The notes beneath the pieces were generated by a model. That model saw only the letters and a list, made by a program, of their open reading frames with translations. It did not search any database and was not told where the DNA came from. 6,484 nt of DNA from an uncultured Lachnospiraceae bacterium (GTDB taxonomy: Bacteria > Bacillota > Clostridia > Lachnospirales > Lachnospiraceae): contig USDI01000131.1 in the NCBI GenBank assembly GCA_900553305.1, positions 1 to 6,484 of the forward strand, in the 5' to 3' direction. Of the stretch, positions 1 through 5,962 are shown in pieces. Position 1 is the stretch's first letter. The number at the start of each line of letters is the position of its first letter. The translations under genes and the position numbers were made by a program.

Positions 1-77
1 GCCTTGTGATGTCGCTTTTCTTTACCTTATATACGGTTGTTTTGATTGCTGTCAGTACCCTGTTCTTTTTTTTTCAT
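1..77 (-). CDS. 5' end of an unidentified downstream gene, frame broken at a poly-A run
   Basis: Read on the minus strand, a GGAGG ribosome binding site (plus strand 81-85) sits 4 nt before an ATG at 77-75, 33 nt after the CNNM stop and with no terminator between, so it should be co-transcribed with that gene. The ATG is followed directly by nine A residues (74-66). As printed, this frame stops after 16 codons at TAA 29-27. One other frame stays open to the window edge: with eight A residues it would read MKKKNRVLTAIKTTVYKV and continue. That open frame has TGA right at the ATG position and no normal start of its own. The choices are a homopolymer indel (sequencing error or real mutation), slippage on the A run, or a short 16-codon peptide. 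Only about 25 residues of the open frame are visible, so the product cannot be named. Confidence 0.35.
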
Positions 78-110
78 ATTTCCTCCGTCCTGTTATTGTG
101 GATTTTAATT

Positions 111-1352
111 TTAGTCTAAAACCATATCACATTGCTTGACTGTAATGAAAGACACTCTATGTACATTCAGTTCAGAAACTGTAATTTCCAGATGTTGGAC
201 ATGGAAAGATTCACCCTTAACAGGGACTCTGTTCAGCTGCTCCATGACCCAGCCACCCACAGAAATGCTGTCAGATTCCAGCTTAATGTCAAAGAACTCC
301 ATAAAATCTTCCAGATTGACGGAACAATCAACACGATACATGTTTTCTCCCAGTTTTACAAATTTTTCTTCCACTTCGTCGTGCTCATCCCATATTTCAC
401 CAACCAGTTCTTCCAGAATATCTTCCATCGTAACAATACCAAGAGTCCCTCCAAAATCATCCACAACAACCGCAATGTGAGACTTCTGATGCTGGAACAG
501 CTTCAAAATATCCCTGATTTTTGTATGCTGATAGACAAACAAAGGTTCCGTCATAATTTCCGAAATAGGTTGATCTGTCATCTGTCCGTTGATATAGAAG
601 TCCTTCTGATGCAGAACGCCGACAACCTGATCAATGGTATCCCGGTAGACCAGCAGACGGGAAAATCGGGACTGTGTAAAGGCTCTTGCAATTTTTTCAT
701 GACTCTCATTAATGTCTATGGCTTCCAGTTCGATCCTGTGTGTCAGAATTTCAGCCGCGGTCAATTCGCGGAACTCCAGGGCATTTCGCAGAAGCTCACC
801 CTCATTTTTGTCAATACCGCCATCCTGCTCCACATCCTCCATGAAAAGAAGCAGTTCTTCGTGGGACATTTTTGTATCGTCATTTGTCTTAAAGAAGCGG
901 GAAACAAACTTCTTCCACTGGGAAAAAAGAAAGTTCAACGGCGTCAAAACTAAAATCCAAAAATGGATAAACGGTGCGCTGAACAAAGCAAAACGCTCAG
1001 GGGTATCCTTTGCAATACTTTTGGGGGTGATTTCACCAAAAATCAGAACAACGATTGTTACAACGACCGTAGAGATTGTTGCACCCATATCGCCATAAAT
1101 TCCAACAAACAGAAGCGTACCAATGGCCGCCACCATGATATTTACAATATTGTTTCCAATGAGAATAGTGGAAATCAGCCTGTCATAGTCCCCCGACAGC
1201 TTAAGTGCCAGTGCTGCCCGTTTGTTTCCATTATCTGCCAACACCTTTAGCCGGGTTCTATTCAAGGATGAAAACGCCGTTTCCGTAGCACTAAAATAGG
1301 CGGACATGGTAATGCAGACCACCATTGCAAAAATACTTCCAAAATAATTCAT
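111..1352 (-). CDS. CNNM/CorC-family (HlyC-like) divalent cation transporter with CBS pair
   Basis: This 413-residue integral membrane protein has the full family architecture. An N-terminal CNNM (DUF21) domain spans about residues 1-190 with hydrophobic helices near 5-20, 60-85, 90-108 and 125-145. A CBS pair lies at about 200-320 and a C-terminal CorC/HlyC domain at about 335-410. Hallmarks visible are SATETAFSSLNRTRL (21-35), GNNIVNI (66-72), GEITPKSIAKD (106-116) and the CBS2 run TMEDILEELVGEIWDEHDE (308-326). Characterised family members export or transport Mg2+ (and Co2+), with the CBS pair as nucleotide/Mg2+-sensing module; the old name hemolysin is probably misleading. The ATG at 1352-1350 has an AAAGGAG SD 6 nt upstream (plus 1359-1365). 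Length is normal and nothing is truncated. It is transcribed away from the two-component system, behind a leader containing a small ORF and an intrinsic terminator. Substrate and direction are inferred from the family. Confidence 0.93.
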   Translation of the reverse strand: MNYFGSIFAMVVCITMSAYFSATETAFSSLNRTRLKVLADNGNKRAALALKLSGDYDRLISTILIGNNIVNIMVAAIGTLLFVGIYGDMGATISTVVVTIVVLIFGEITPKSIAKDTPERFALFSAPFIHFWILVLTPLNFLFSQWKKFVSRFFKTNDDTKMSHEELLLFMEDVEQDGGIDKNEGELLRNALEFRELTAAEILTHRIELEAIDINESHEKIARAFTQSRFSRLLVYRDTIDQVVGVLHQKDFYINGQMTDQPISEIMTEPLFVYQHTKIRDILKLFQHQKSHIAVVVDDFGGTLGIVTMEDILEELVGEIWDEHDEVEEKFVKLGENMYRVDCSVNLEDFMEFFDIKLESDSISVGGWVMEQLNRVPVKGESFHVQHLEITVSELNVHRVSFITVKQCDMVLD

Positions 1353-1378
1353 ACAAAACTCCTTTATTTCCTGTTCAT

Positions 1379-1384
1379 ATTATC
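1379..1384 (-). promoter_or_regulatory. Weak candidate -10 box close to the CNNM gene
   Basis: GATAAT on the minus strand lies 26 nt upstream of the CNNM start codon, downstream of the attenuator U tract. No credible -35 hexamer is seen 16-18 bp further upstream, so a second promoter that bypasses the attenuator is possible but poorly supported. Confidence 0.2.
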
Positions 1385-1393
1385 GTTTTATGC

Positions 1394-1443
1394 AAAAAAG
1401 ACACACCTATACCCTATACCGCAGCAAAGGGCGTAGATATGTC
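1394..1443 (-). terminator. Intrinsic terminator (putative attenuator) in the CNNM leader
   Basis: Read on the minus strand, the left arm GACATATCTACGCCCT (1443-1428) and right arm AGGGTATAGGTGTGTC (1415-1400) pair at 15 of 16 positions, three of them G-U, with a 12-nt loop (1427-1416). Six U residues follow directly (1399-1394). The stem ends about 40 nt before the CNNM start codon, so transcripts coming from the upstream promoter would stop before the gene unless the hairpin is prevented. The left arm can also join a competing upstream hairpin (1463-1438), in which ATATGACAT pairs with ATGT and CATAT across a two-base bulge. That alternative would remove the first seven bases from the terminator stem. 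The terminator could also simply end a separate short transcript. Confidence 0.7.
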
Positions 1444-1502
1444 ACATATGAACATGTCATATAAGAGTAGTTATCAGTATCGTCACTACTGTCATATTCC
1501 AC
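1407..1502 (-). CDS. Putative 31-residue leader peptide upstream of the CNNM gene
   Basis: A GTG (1502-1500) follows AAAAGGAGG (SD core at 1515-1511) with 8-nt spacing, one of the best ribosome binding sites in the window. The frame runs 31 codons to TAG at 1409-1407. It begins VEYDSSDDTD, with five acidic residues in the first ten, contains six Tyr, and ends in a basic, Leu/Arg-rich stretch with one Pro (RPLLRYRV). Codons 20-25 form the left arm of the terminator hairpin and the stop codon lies in its right arm, so a ribosome that finishes this ORF would cover the stem. Too short for codon statistics. An overlapping 12-codon ATG frame (MTVVTILITTLI, ATG at 1496-1494) has a worse placed SD. 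Whether the peptide works in cis as a sensor or is itself a product cannot be told. Confidence 0.45.
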   Translation of the reverse strand: MEYDSSDDTDNYSYMTCSYVTYLRPLLRYRV

Positions 1503-1537
1503 GAAAGCTTCCTCCTTTTCTTCGCACATTTTTACCA

Positions 1538-1546
1538 ATCATAACA
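1538..1546 (-). promoter_or_regulatory. Extended -10 promoter candidate for the CNNM leader
   Basis: TGTTATGAT on the minus strand fits an extended -10 (TGn-TATGAT, hexamer at 1543-1538). Transcription would start near 1531, about 15 nt before the leader ORF SD and about 180 nt before the CNNM ATG. No good -35 box is visible at normal spacing, which is tolerated when the TGn extension is present. Confidence 0.4.
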
Positions 1547-1606
1547 TTTCCGTGGTGTAGATTCGGTAAAGAAATAAATGTTGCCTGTGATCCTGCTGTT
1601 GGAAGC

Positions 1607-1635
1607 TTGATGCACTTCTTCTTATGGGATATAAT
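1607..1635 (+). promoter_or_regulatory. Sigma-A type promoter of the kinase-regulator operon
   Basis: A -35 box TTGATG (1607-1612) and a perfect -10 box TATAAT (1630-1635) are separated by exactly 17 bp. Transcription should begin near 1642, giving a leader of about 27 nt before the kinase ATG at 1669. The upstream in-frame ATG at 1624 lies between the two boxes and would not be in this transcript. Confidence 0.75.
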
Positions 1636-1668
1636 AATTTTGTTAAAATTACCTTTGGAGAGACTGTC

Positions 1669-2751
1669 ATGAAGATTCCCCAACGACAAAAGGATATTCT
1701 GTTTTCGGTTATTGTCTTTTGCTGTGCCTTTACGGTCAATCTCCTGATTCAGAAAATCTTTATAACACAGACACTTGTTCCTATGATTTTTGTATTCGGC
1801 GTTTTCCTGATCTCATTGAAAACGCATGGATATTACTATGGCATTATTTCAGCTATTGTCAGCGTATTTGCCGTGAATTTTGCATTCACCTACCCATACT
1901 ATGCTTTTGATTTTTTTGTGGAAGAAAGCATCTTCTCTGCTATTATTATGCTGATTGTTGCTGTTTCTACCAGTACATTGAACATCCGAATCAGAGAACA
2001 GGAAATGCTTCGGGTACGAGAACAGGAGAAATTGCATGCAGAGAGTGAAAAAGAACGGATGCGTGGCAACCTGCTGCGGGCAATCTCCCATGATCTGCGT
2101 ACGCCCCTCACCTCAATATATGGTTCAACCTCTACTCTCATTACCAAATATGATGCACTGACAAAAGAACAGCAGCTAAATCTGCTGGGTGAAATTCAGG
2201 AGGATAGTGAATGGCTGATCCGTATGGTTGAAAATCTGCTGTCTGTTACAAGAATTGATGATGCAAAGGTTCAAGTCATCAAAACATCCACTGTCCTTGA
2301 CGAACTGATTGATTCGGTTCTGATGAAGTTTTCAAAGAAGCACCCGAATCAAAAGGTGATCACCAGAATACCAGATGATTTTGTAGATATTCCGATGGAT
2401 TTCATTCTGATTGAGCAGGTATTGCTGAATCTTCTGGAAAATGCCGTATTTCATGCAAAGGGCATGACGGAGTTAATATTATCTGTTTCCGTCACAGAGG
2501 ACAAGGCAGTTTTTGAGGTTGCTGATAATGGCTGTGGTATTCCAAAGGAAGCACTCAACAAAATTTTCACCGGATGCTATGAAAAGACTGATACACCAGT
2601 GGATGGGACACGTAGTAATATGGGGATAGGATTATCTGTATGTGCCGCCATTATCAAAGCGCATGGCAGCGAGATCACAGCAGAAAACAAAACGAATGGC
2701 GGTGCTGTATTCCGCTTTTCCCTGGAAAGAGAGTGTGACAATGAGCAATAA
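1669..2751 (+). CDS. KdpD-like sensor histidine kinase, short DUF4118 form
   Basis: A 360-residue membrane sensor kinase. Residues 8-105 form four hydrophobic segments (about 10-30, 35-50, 57-75, 86-104) of the DUF4118 type, with the KdpD-like run VNFAFTYPYYAFDF (69-82). A charged helical linker (104-131) leads to HisKA with SHDLRTP (phosphoacceptor His141), then an ATPase domain with N box LLNLLENAVFHA (Asn258), G1 box DNGCG (286-290) and G2 box NMGIGL (317-322). Every catalytic motif is intact. It lacks the long cytosolic KdpD and Usp-like domains that full KdpD (about 900 residues) carries ahead of the membrane part. Start choice: the ATG at 1669 has GGAGAG at 1657-1662, and the alternative at 1624 lies inside the promoter. 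The regulator gene overlaps its 3' end. The stimulus is unknown; K+ or envelope/ionic stress is inferred only by family. Confidence 0.92.
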   Translation: MKIPQRQKDILFSVIVFCCAFTVNLLIQKIFITQTLVPMIFVFGVFLISLKTHGYYYGIISAIVSVFAVNFAFTYPYYAFDFFVEESIFSAIIMLIVAVSTSTLNIRIREQEMLRVREQEKLHAESEKERMRGNLLRAISHDLRTPLTSIYGSTSTLITKYDALTKEQQLNLLGEIQEDSEWLIRMVENLLSVTRIDDAKVQVIKTSTVLDELIDSVLMKFSKKHPNQKVITRIPDDFVDIPMDFILIEQVLLNLLENAVFHAKGMTELILSVSVTEDKAVFEVADNGCGIPKEALNKIFTGCYEKTDTPVDGTRSNMGIGLSVCAAIIKAHGSEITAENKTNGGAVFRFSLERECDNEQ

Positions 2752-3451
2752 TAAATACAAGATTCTGATTGTAGAAGATGAAGCCGGCATCCACAATTTT
2801 ATTAAAGCAAACCTGGAAACCAGTGACTATCAGGTAATATGTGCGGAAACCTGTACGCTTGGAATGATGATGTATTCCTCACATCACCCGGATCTTATTA
2901 TTCTGGATCTGGGTCTTCCGGATCGGGATGGTCTGGACTTAATTCAGAATGTCCGGGAATCGGATACGATTCCTATCATTGTCCTGTCTGCCCGTTCCAA
3001 TGAAAAGGACAAGGTGGAGGCATTGGATTTAGGTGCAAATGATTATATTACAAAGCCGTTCGGTACAGAAGAATTGCTGGCCCGTATTCGTGCCGTTCTC
3101 CGTAGTCACCGACAGGGAACAGAAACCGGGAGCACACCCAGCGGCAAATATAAGCTTCAGGATTTGCTGATTGACTATGATAAAAGGCAGCTCTTTATTG
3201 GAAGATATGAAATTGATCTTACACAGACGGAATACAATATCATAGCCTATCTTTCTACCCATGCCGGAAAAGTGCTGACCTATGCTGCAATCATCCGCGC
3301 GGTCTGGGGATATTCGGACTATGGAAGCGTAAAAAAACTGCAAGTCAACATGAAAAACATACGAAAGAAAATGGGTGTAACACCAGGCGAAAAGCGCTAT
3401 ATTATCAATGAACTCGGTGTTGGATATCGTATGCTGGAAGATAATGATTGA
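2741..3451 (+). CDS. KdpE-like OmpR-family response regulator
   Basis: A 236-residue DNA-binding regulator. The receiver domain spans about 5-120 with acidic pocket Glu12/Asp13, phosphoacceptor Asp56 in LDLGLPD, Ser83 and Lys105 in TKPFG. A winged-helix output domain (about 135-232) includes the TQTEYNIIAYLSTHAGKVL and GVGYRML stretches typical of OmpR/PhoB regulators. The ATG at 2741 is chosen because it begins the conserved first beta strand (KILIVEDE); longer in-frame starts lie deep within the kinase gene. It overlaps the kinase stop by 11 nt, implying translational coupling; the purine-rich GGAAAGAGAG (2724-2733) may serve as SD. Its cognate kinase is the preceding gene. No kdp transport genes are visible, so its targets are unknown; the neighbouring CNNM and antiporter operons are candidates only by position. 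Confidence 0.94.
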   Translation: MSNNKYKILIVEDEAGIHNFIKANLETSDYQVICAETCTLGMMMYSSHHPDLIILDLGLPDRDGLDLIQNVRESDTIPIIVLSARSNEKDKVEALDLGANDYITKPFGTEELLARIRAVLRSHRQGTETGSTPSGKYKLQDLLIDYDKRQLFIGRYEIDLTQTEYNIIAYLSTHAGKVLTYAAIIRAVWGYSDYGSVKKLQVNMKNIRKKMGVTPGEKRYIINELGVGYRMLEDND

Positions 3452-3457
3452 ATAATT

Positions 3458-3504
3458 TTCTGATGTATTTCTGACATAAAACAGGAATCAGAAATACATC
3501 AGAA
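3458..3504. terminator. Long inverted repeat between convergent operons, probable bidirectional terminator
   Basis: A perfect 17-bp inverted repeat (arms 3458-3474 and 3488-3504, TTCTGATGTATTTCTGA and its complement) has a 13-nt loop and extends three more positions outward, one as G-T. It starts 6 nt after the regulator stop and lies 39 nt from the end of the convergent hydrolase gene. Neither side has a clean U tract, so strong intrinsic termination is uncertain; it may instead act as an mRNA 3'-end stabiliser. Confidence 0.6.
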
Positions 3505-3543
3505 GATAAATACTTATTCTTGTCAACTGATAGCCTTTATATT

Positions 3544-4713
3544 CTATACCAGTTCGGACATCACAATATTCTTAATCTCACGTACCAACACACCGGTACG
3601 GCCAATACCGATCTGCTGTGTGCCGAAAATCAGTGTGATACCATGCTGCGGTTCATTGGAAAAGAAGGTTCCAAGCCAGCCGTCCCAGCCATACTCTCCC
3701 TTGGAAGAAAAGACGGACGTTTCGCTTTCATTTTCACAGACACGCATCAGATTTCCGTATGTATAACCACTCATCCAGTCCCAGCCCTGATGAAGCTGCG
3801 GCTTTTGCTCAGGTGTTAAGCCACCATGGCGCATGAAACGGACTGCCTGCGCAGGCATGATTCTCCTGCCCTGATACATTCCTTCATTCATCAGCATCTG
3901 ACCGAATTTACTGTAATCATCCAGGGTAGAACACAGTCCTGCTCCACCGGATTCAAAGGAAGGAGCAATGTCCCGTTCATAACGAAGTCCTAAATGATTC
4001 GTTTTTACTTCCATAAGTCCCTGTTGACTTTCTTCATATACTCTGGCAAGACGGCTCCGGTTCTTTTCCGGCACATAAAAACCGGTCTCATTCATTTCCA
4101 GAGGATAAAAAAAATTCTTCTGTAAGAAATCTCCGAAGCTTTCTCCACTTACTACTTCAATTAAAGCACCCAGAATATCGGCAGAAGTTCCATACATGAA
4201 TTTTTCTCCCGGTTCAAAGCACAGGTCGATCTTTCCCATCCTCTGTGCAAATTCCCTGGTAGTCATCGGATGATCCGTATACAGTCTTTCATCCAGCTCG
4301 CGAAAAACCATATCACTCTGTCTGCCGCCTTCTGTTGTCATATCTGGATAAGCCAGTCCCGATGTCATATTTAACAGATCACGTACTGTGATTTTACGAT
4401 ACACATTACGTCTCTTTCCGTTTTCATTCACATGACCATCCTTAAATTCCGGAAGATAATCTTCAACGGCAGATGCCAGATCAATTTTTCCCTCTGAAAC
4501 AAGTAAAAGTGTAGCTGCAGCCGTTACCGGCTTACTCTGGGAATACAGACGAAAGATGGTATCCCGGCTCATCGGAAGCTTATTTTCAATATCCCGATAA
4601 CCATAATCACAATAAACCTGTTCTTCTCCATCTTTTATAACCAATACATTTGCGCCGGAACAGCTTCCGCTTTCGATGGAACGCTGCATGGCATCCAAAA
4701 TTTTCTCTTTCAT
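3544..4713 (-). CDS. Cytosolic SxxK serine hydrolase (beta-lactamase/family VIII esterase-like)
   Basis: A 389-residue protein of the beta-lactamase-related fold. The nucleophile motif is SQSK in RLYSQSKPVTAA (Ser58, Lys61). The VRDLLNMTSGLAYP segment (about 110-123) is the family's conserved loop, the tyrosine motif is Tyr-Gly-Thr in KFMYGTSADILG (Tyr about 174), and a late EYGWDGWLGT stretch (about 340-349) occupies the place of the third motif. No signal peptide or membrane anchor is present, so the protein should be cytosolic, unlike secreted beta-lactamases and penicillin-binding proteins. That favours an esterase or peptidase-like role over antibiotic resistance; the substrate is unknown. 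The ATG has AGAGGAC upstream (plus 4719-4725). It starts only 24 nt after the antiporter gene on the same strand, so it is very likely last in that operon, with the inverted repeat at 3458-3504 beyond it. Confidence 0.88.
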   Translation of the reverse strand: MKEKILDAMQRSIESGSCSGANVLVIKDGEEQVYCDYGYRDIENKLPMSRDTIFRLYSQSKPVTAAATLLLVSEGKIDLASAVEDYLPEFKDGHVNENGKRRNVYRKITVRDLLNMTSGLAYPDMTTEGGRQSDMVFRELDERLYTDHPMTTREFAQRMGKIDLCFEPGEKFMYGTSADILGALIEVVSGESFGDFLQKNFFYPLEMNETGFYVPEKNRSRLARVYEESQQGLMEVKTNHLGLRYERDIAPSFESGGAGLCSTLDDYSKFGQMLMNEGMYQGRRIMPAQAVRFMRHGGLTPEQKPQLHQGWDWMSGYTYGNLMRVCENESETSVFSSKGEYGWDGWLGTFFSNEPQHGITLIFGTQQIGIGRTGVLVREIKNIVMSELV

Positions 4714-4737
4714 AACCTGTCCTCTGCTTTTTGATTT

Positions 4738-5928
4738 TTATGCCTGAACTTTTTCCGGCTCTTTATCCTTGGAATACAGATATTTCAATACAATCGGTGT
4801 TGCAATAGAGGAAACAATAATCAGCAGAATAACGGAAGTAAAATATACCGGCTCCAGTAATCCTGCAGACAATCCCTTCTGAGCCACAATCAATGCTACC
4901 TCACCACGTGTCATCATACCGACACCAATCTTTAGAGAATCCGGAAAGTTGAATTTACATGCTTTGGCAACCAGGCCGCATCCAACAATCTTTCCAATTA
5001 ATCCAACTACTACAAAGCCAAGAGAGAATAAAAGAATGCTTCCCGTAATATTATCAATATTGGTCTTCAATCCGATACTTGCAAAGAAAATCGGACCAAA
5101 CAGCATATAGGAGTTAATATCAATTTTACTTTCAATATATTCGGAATCATTAATGGAGCACAAAATAATACCCGCAACATACGCACCGGTAATATCCGCA
5201 ATTCCGAAATACCTTTCTGCCACATAGGACAGAATAAAACAGTATGCCAGTCCGGCAATCGGAATACGTCTGGTATGAGGATACCGCTTGTCTACCCATT
5301 TAAATACCTTATAGGAGATAAAGCCGACAACAACTGCAAGTACAAAGAATAAAATCGTACTGATTACAACCTTTCCGACAGAAGAATCCGGATTCTTAAA
5401 TCCAATAACAAAGGTCAGTACAATAATACCGATTACGTCATCAATAATGGCTGCACTTAAGATCGTGGTTCCAACCTTACCCTTAAGCTTTCCCATATCC
5501 TTAAGTGCCTGAACGGTAATACTTACGGAGGTTGCAGTCAAAATAGTGCCTACAAATACTGCCTTATAAAATTCTTCGGATCCCCATGGTGCAAATCCAT
5601 AATACATCATATAAAAAACAGCTCCCAGAATCATGGGCACAAATACGCCGGCACAGGCTATTAAGAATGCCACCGGACCTGTTTTTAACAATTCCTTTAA
5701 GTCCGTTTCCAGACCAGCGGAAAACATCAGTAAAATTACACCAACCTCAGCCATCTGCATAAGAAAATCTGTCTGGCTGACAAATCCCAGTACACAGGGA
5801 CCGATTAAAAGTCCTGCAATAATCTGTCCTACAACCTGTGGTGCATGAAGCTTTCTCGCAATAATTCCACAAACCTTTGCAGCAATAATAATAATTGCCA
5901 GATCCTTTAGTACCAAATACGTTTCCAT
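4738..5928 (-). CDS. CPA2-family cation:proton antiporter
   Basis: A 396-residue polytopic membrane protein with about 12-13 hydrophobic segments. Family landmarks are QVVGQIIAGLLIGP (31-44), EVGVILLMFSAGLETDL (61-77), the discontinuous-helix region TATSVSITVQ (131-140), the ion-binding IIDDVIGII (161-169) and MMTRGEVALIVA (338-349). The Asp163-Asp164 pair places it nearer the electrogenic NapA-like Na+(K+)/H+ exchangers than KefB/KefC, which carry Gln-Asp. The protein ends shortly after the last helix with no RCK/TrkA-N gating domain. Likely role: monovalent cation and pH homeostasis at the cytoplasmic membrane. The ATG at 5928 follows AAAAAAGGAG (GGAG at plus 5938-5941) with 9-nt spacing. 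It is 34 nt downstream of the Cys-rich gene and 24 nt upstream of the hydrolase gene, apparently one operon. Na+ versus K+ specificity cannot be read from the sequence. Confidence 0.93.
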   Translation of the reverse strand: METYLVLKDLAIIIIAAKVCGIIARKLHAPQVVGQIIAGLLIGPCVLGFVSQTDFLMQMAEVGVILLMFSAGLETDLKELLKTGPVAFLIACAGVFVPMILGAVFYMMYYGFAPWGSEEFYKAVFVGTILTATSVSITVQALKDMGKLKGKVGTTILSAAIIDDVIGIIVLTFVIGFKNPDSSVGKVVISTILFFVLAVVVGFISYKVFKWVDKRYPHTRRIPIAGLAYCFILSYVAERYFGIADITGAYVAGIILCSINDSEYIESKIDINSYMLFGPIFFASIGLKTNIDNITGSILLFSLGFVVVGLIGKIVGCGLVAKACKFNFPDSLKIGVGMMTRGEVALIVAQKGLSAGLLEPVYFTSVILLIIVSSIATPIVLKYLYSKDKEPEKVQA

Positions 5929-5942
5929 TTTTTCATACTCCT

Positions 5943-5962
5943 TTTTTACATTAATGTTAAAA
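5943..5962. repeat. Short palindrome between the Cys-rich and antiporter genes
   Basis: ACATTAATGT (5948-5957) is a perfect 10-bp palindrome. Beyond one mismatched pair, four more symmetric T/A pairs extend it to 20 bp. It covers most of the 34-nt intergenic gap, just ahead of the antiporter SD. It could be an operator or chance AT-rich symmetry. Confidence 0.3.

Larger units (their letters stand above)
1353..1668. other. Divergent intergenic region between the CNNM gene and the two-component operon
   Basis: These 316 bp hold regulatory elements for both directions. The minus-strand part has an extended -10, leader ORF, competing hairpins and a U-tract terminator. The plus-strand part has the kinase promoter. 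TGTCATAT occurs twice as an exact direct repeat (1455-1462 and 1490-1497, 35 bp apart), with the related TGTCACATAT at 1440-1449. AGTAGT (1466-1471) and ACTACT (1485-1490) form a further inverted repeat. These may be regulator sites or may simply be RNA helices of the leader. No tRNA, IS or larger gene is seen. Confidence 0.6.

Noticed and set aside
132..953. Long plus-strand open frame of 273 codons opposite the CNNM gene
   Set aside because: It is the antisense shadow of a complete, motif-rich CNNM coding sequence, has no SD, and its translation has no recognisable domain.
1353..1546. Known metal riboswitch (M-box, yybP-ykoY or NiCo type) in the CNNM leader
   Set aside because: I could not find the conserved cores of these aptamers by eye, and most of the leader is taken by the small ORF. 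A covariance-model search would settle this.
1624..1668. Upstream ATG adding 15 residues to the histidine kinase
   Set aside because: It lies between the -35 and -10 boxes of the kinase promoter and has no SD, whereas the ATG at 1669 has GGAGAG at correct spacing.
1492..1689. Minus-strand frame of 65 codons across the kinase promoter
   Set aside because: It needs a weak non-ATG start, has no good SD, runs through the opposing promoter, and has low-complexity basic sequence without family resemblance.
2642..2740. Longer N-terminus for the response regulator
   Set aside because: The extra 33 codons are an out-of-frame reading of the kinase G2 region; the receiver fold starts just after the ATG at 2741.
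3504..3526. Perfect TTGACA on the minus strand (3526-3521) as an antisense promoter
   Set aside because: At 17-bp spacing the -10 would be TCTGAT, a poor match inside the inverted repeat, and no gene follows it except the antisense of the regulator.
3544..4713. Antibiotic-resistance beta-lactamase
   Set aside because: The SxxK motif fits the fold, but there is no signal peptide, the Tyr motif is YGT, and the late GWDGWLGT stretch resembles esterase-type relatives; resistance is not supported.
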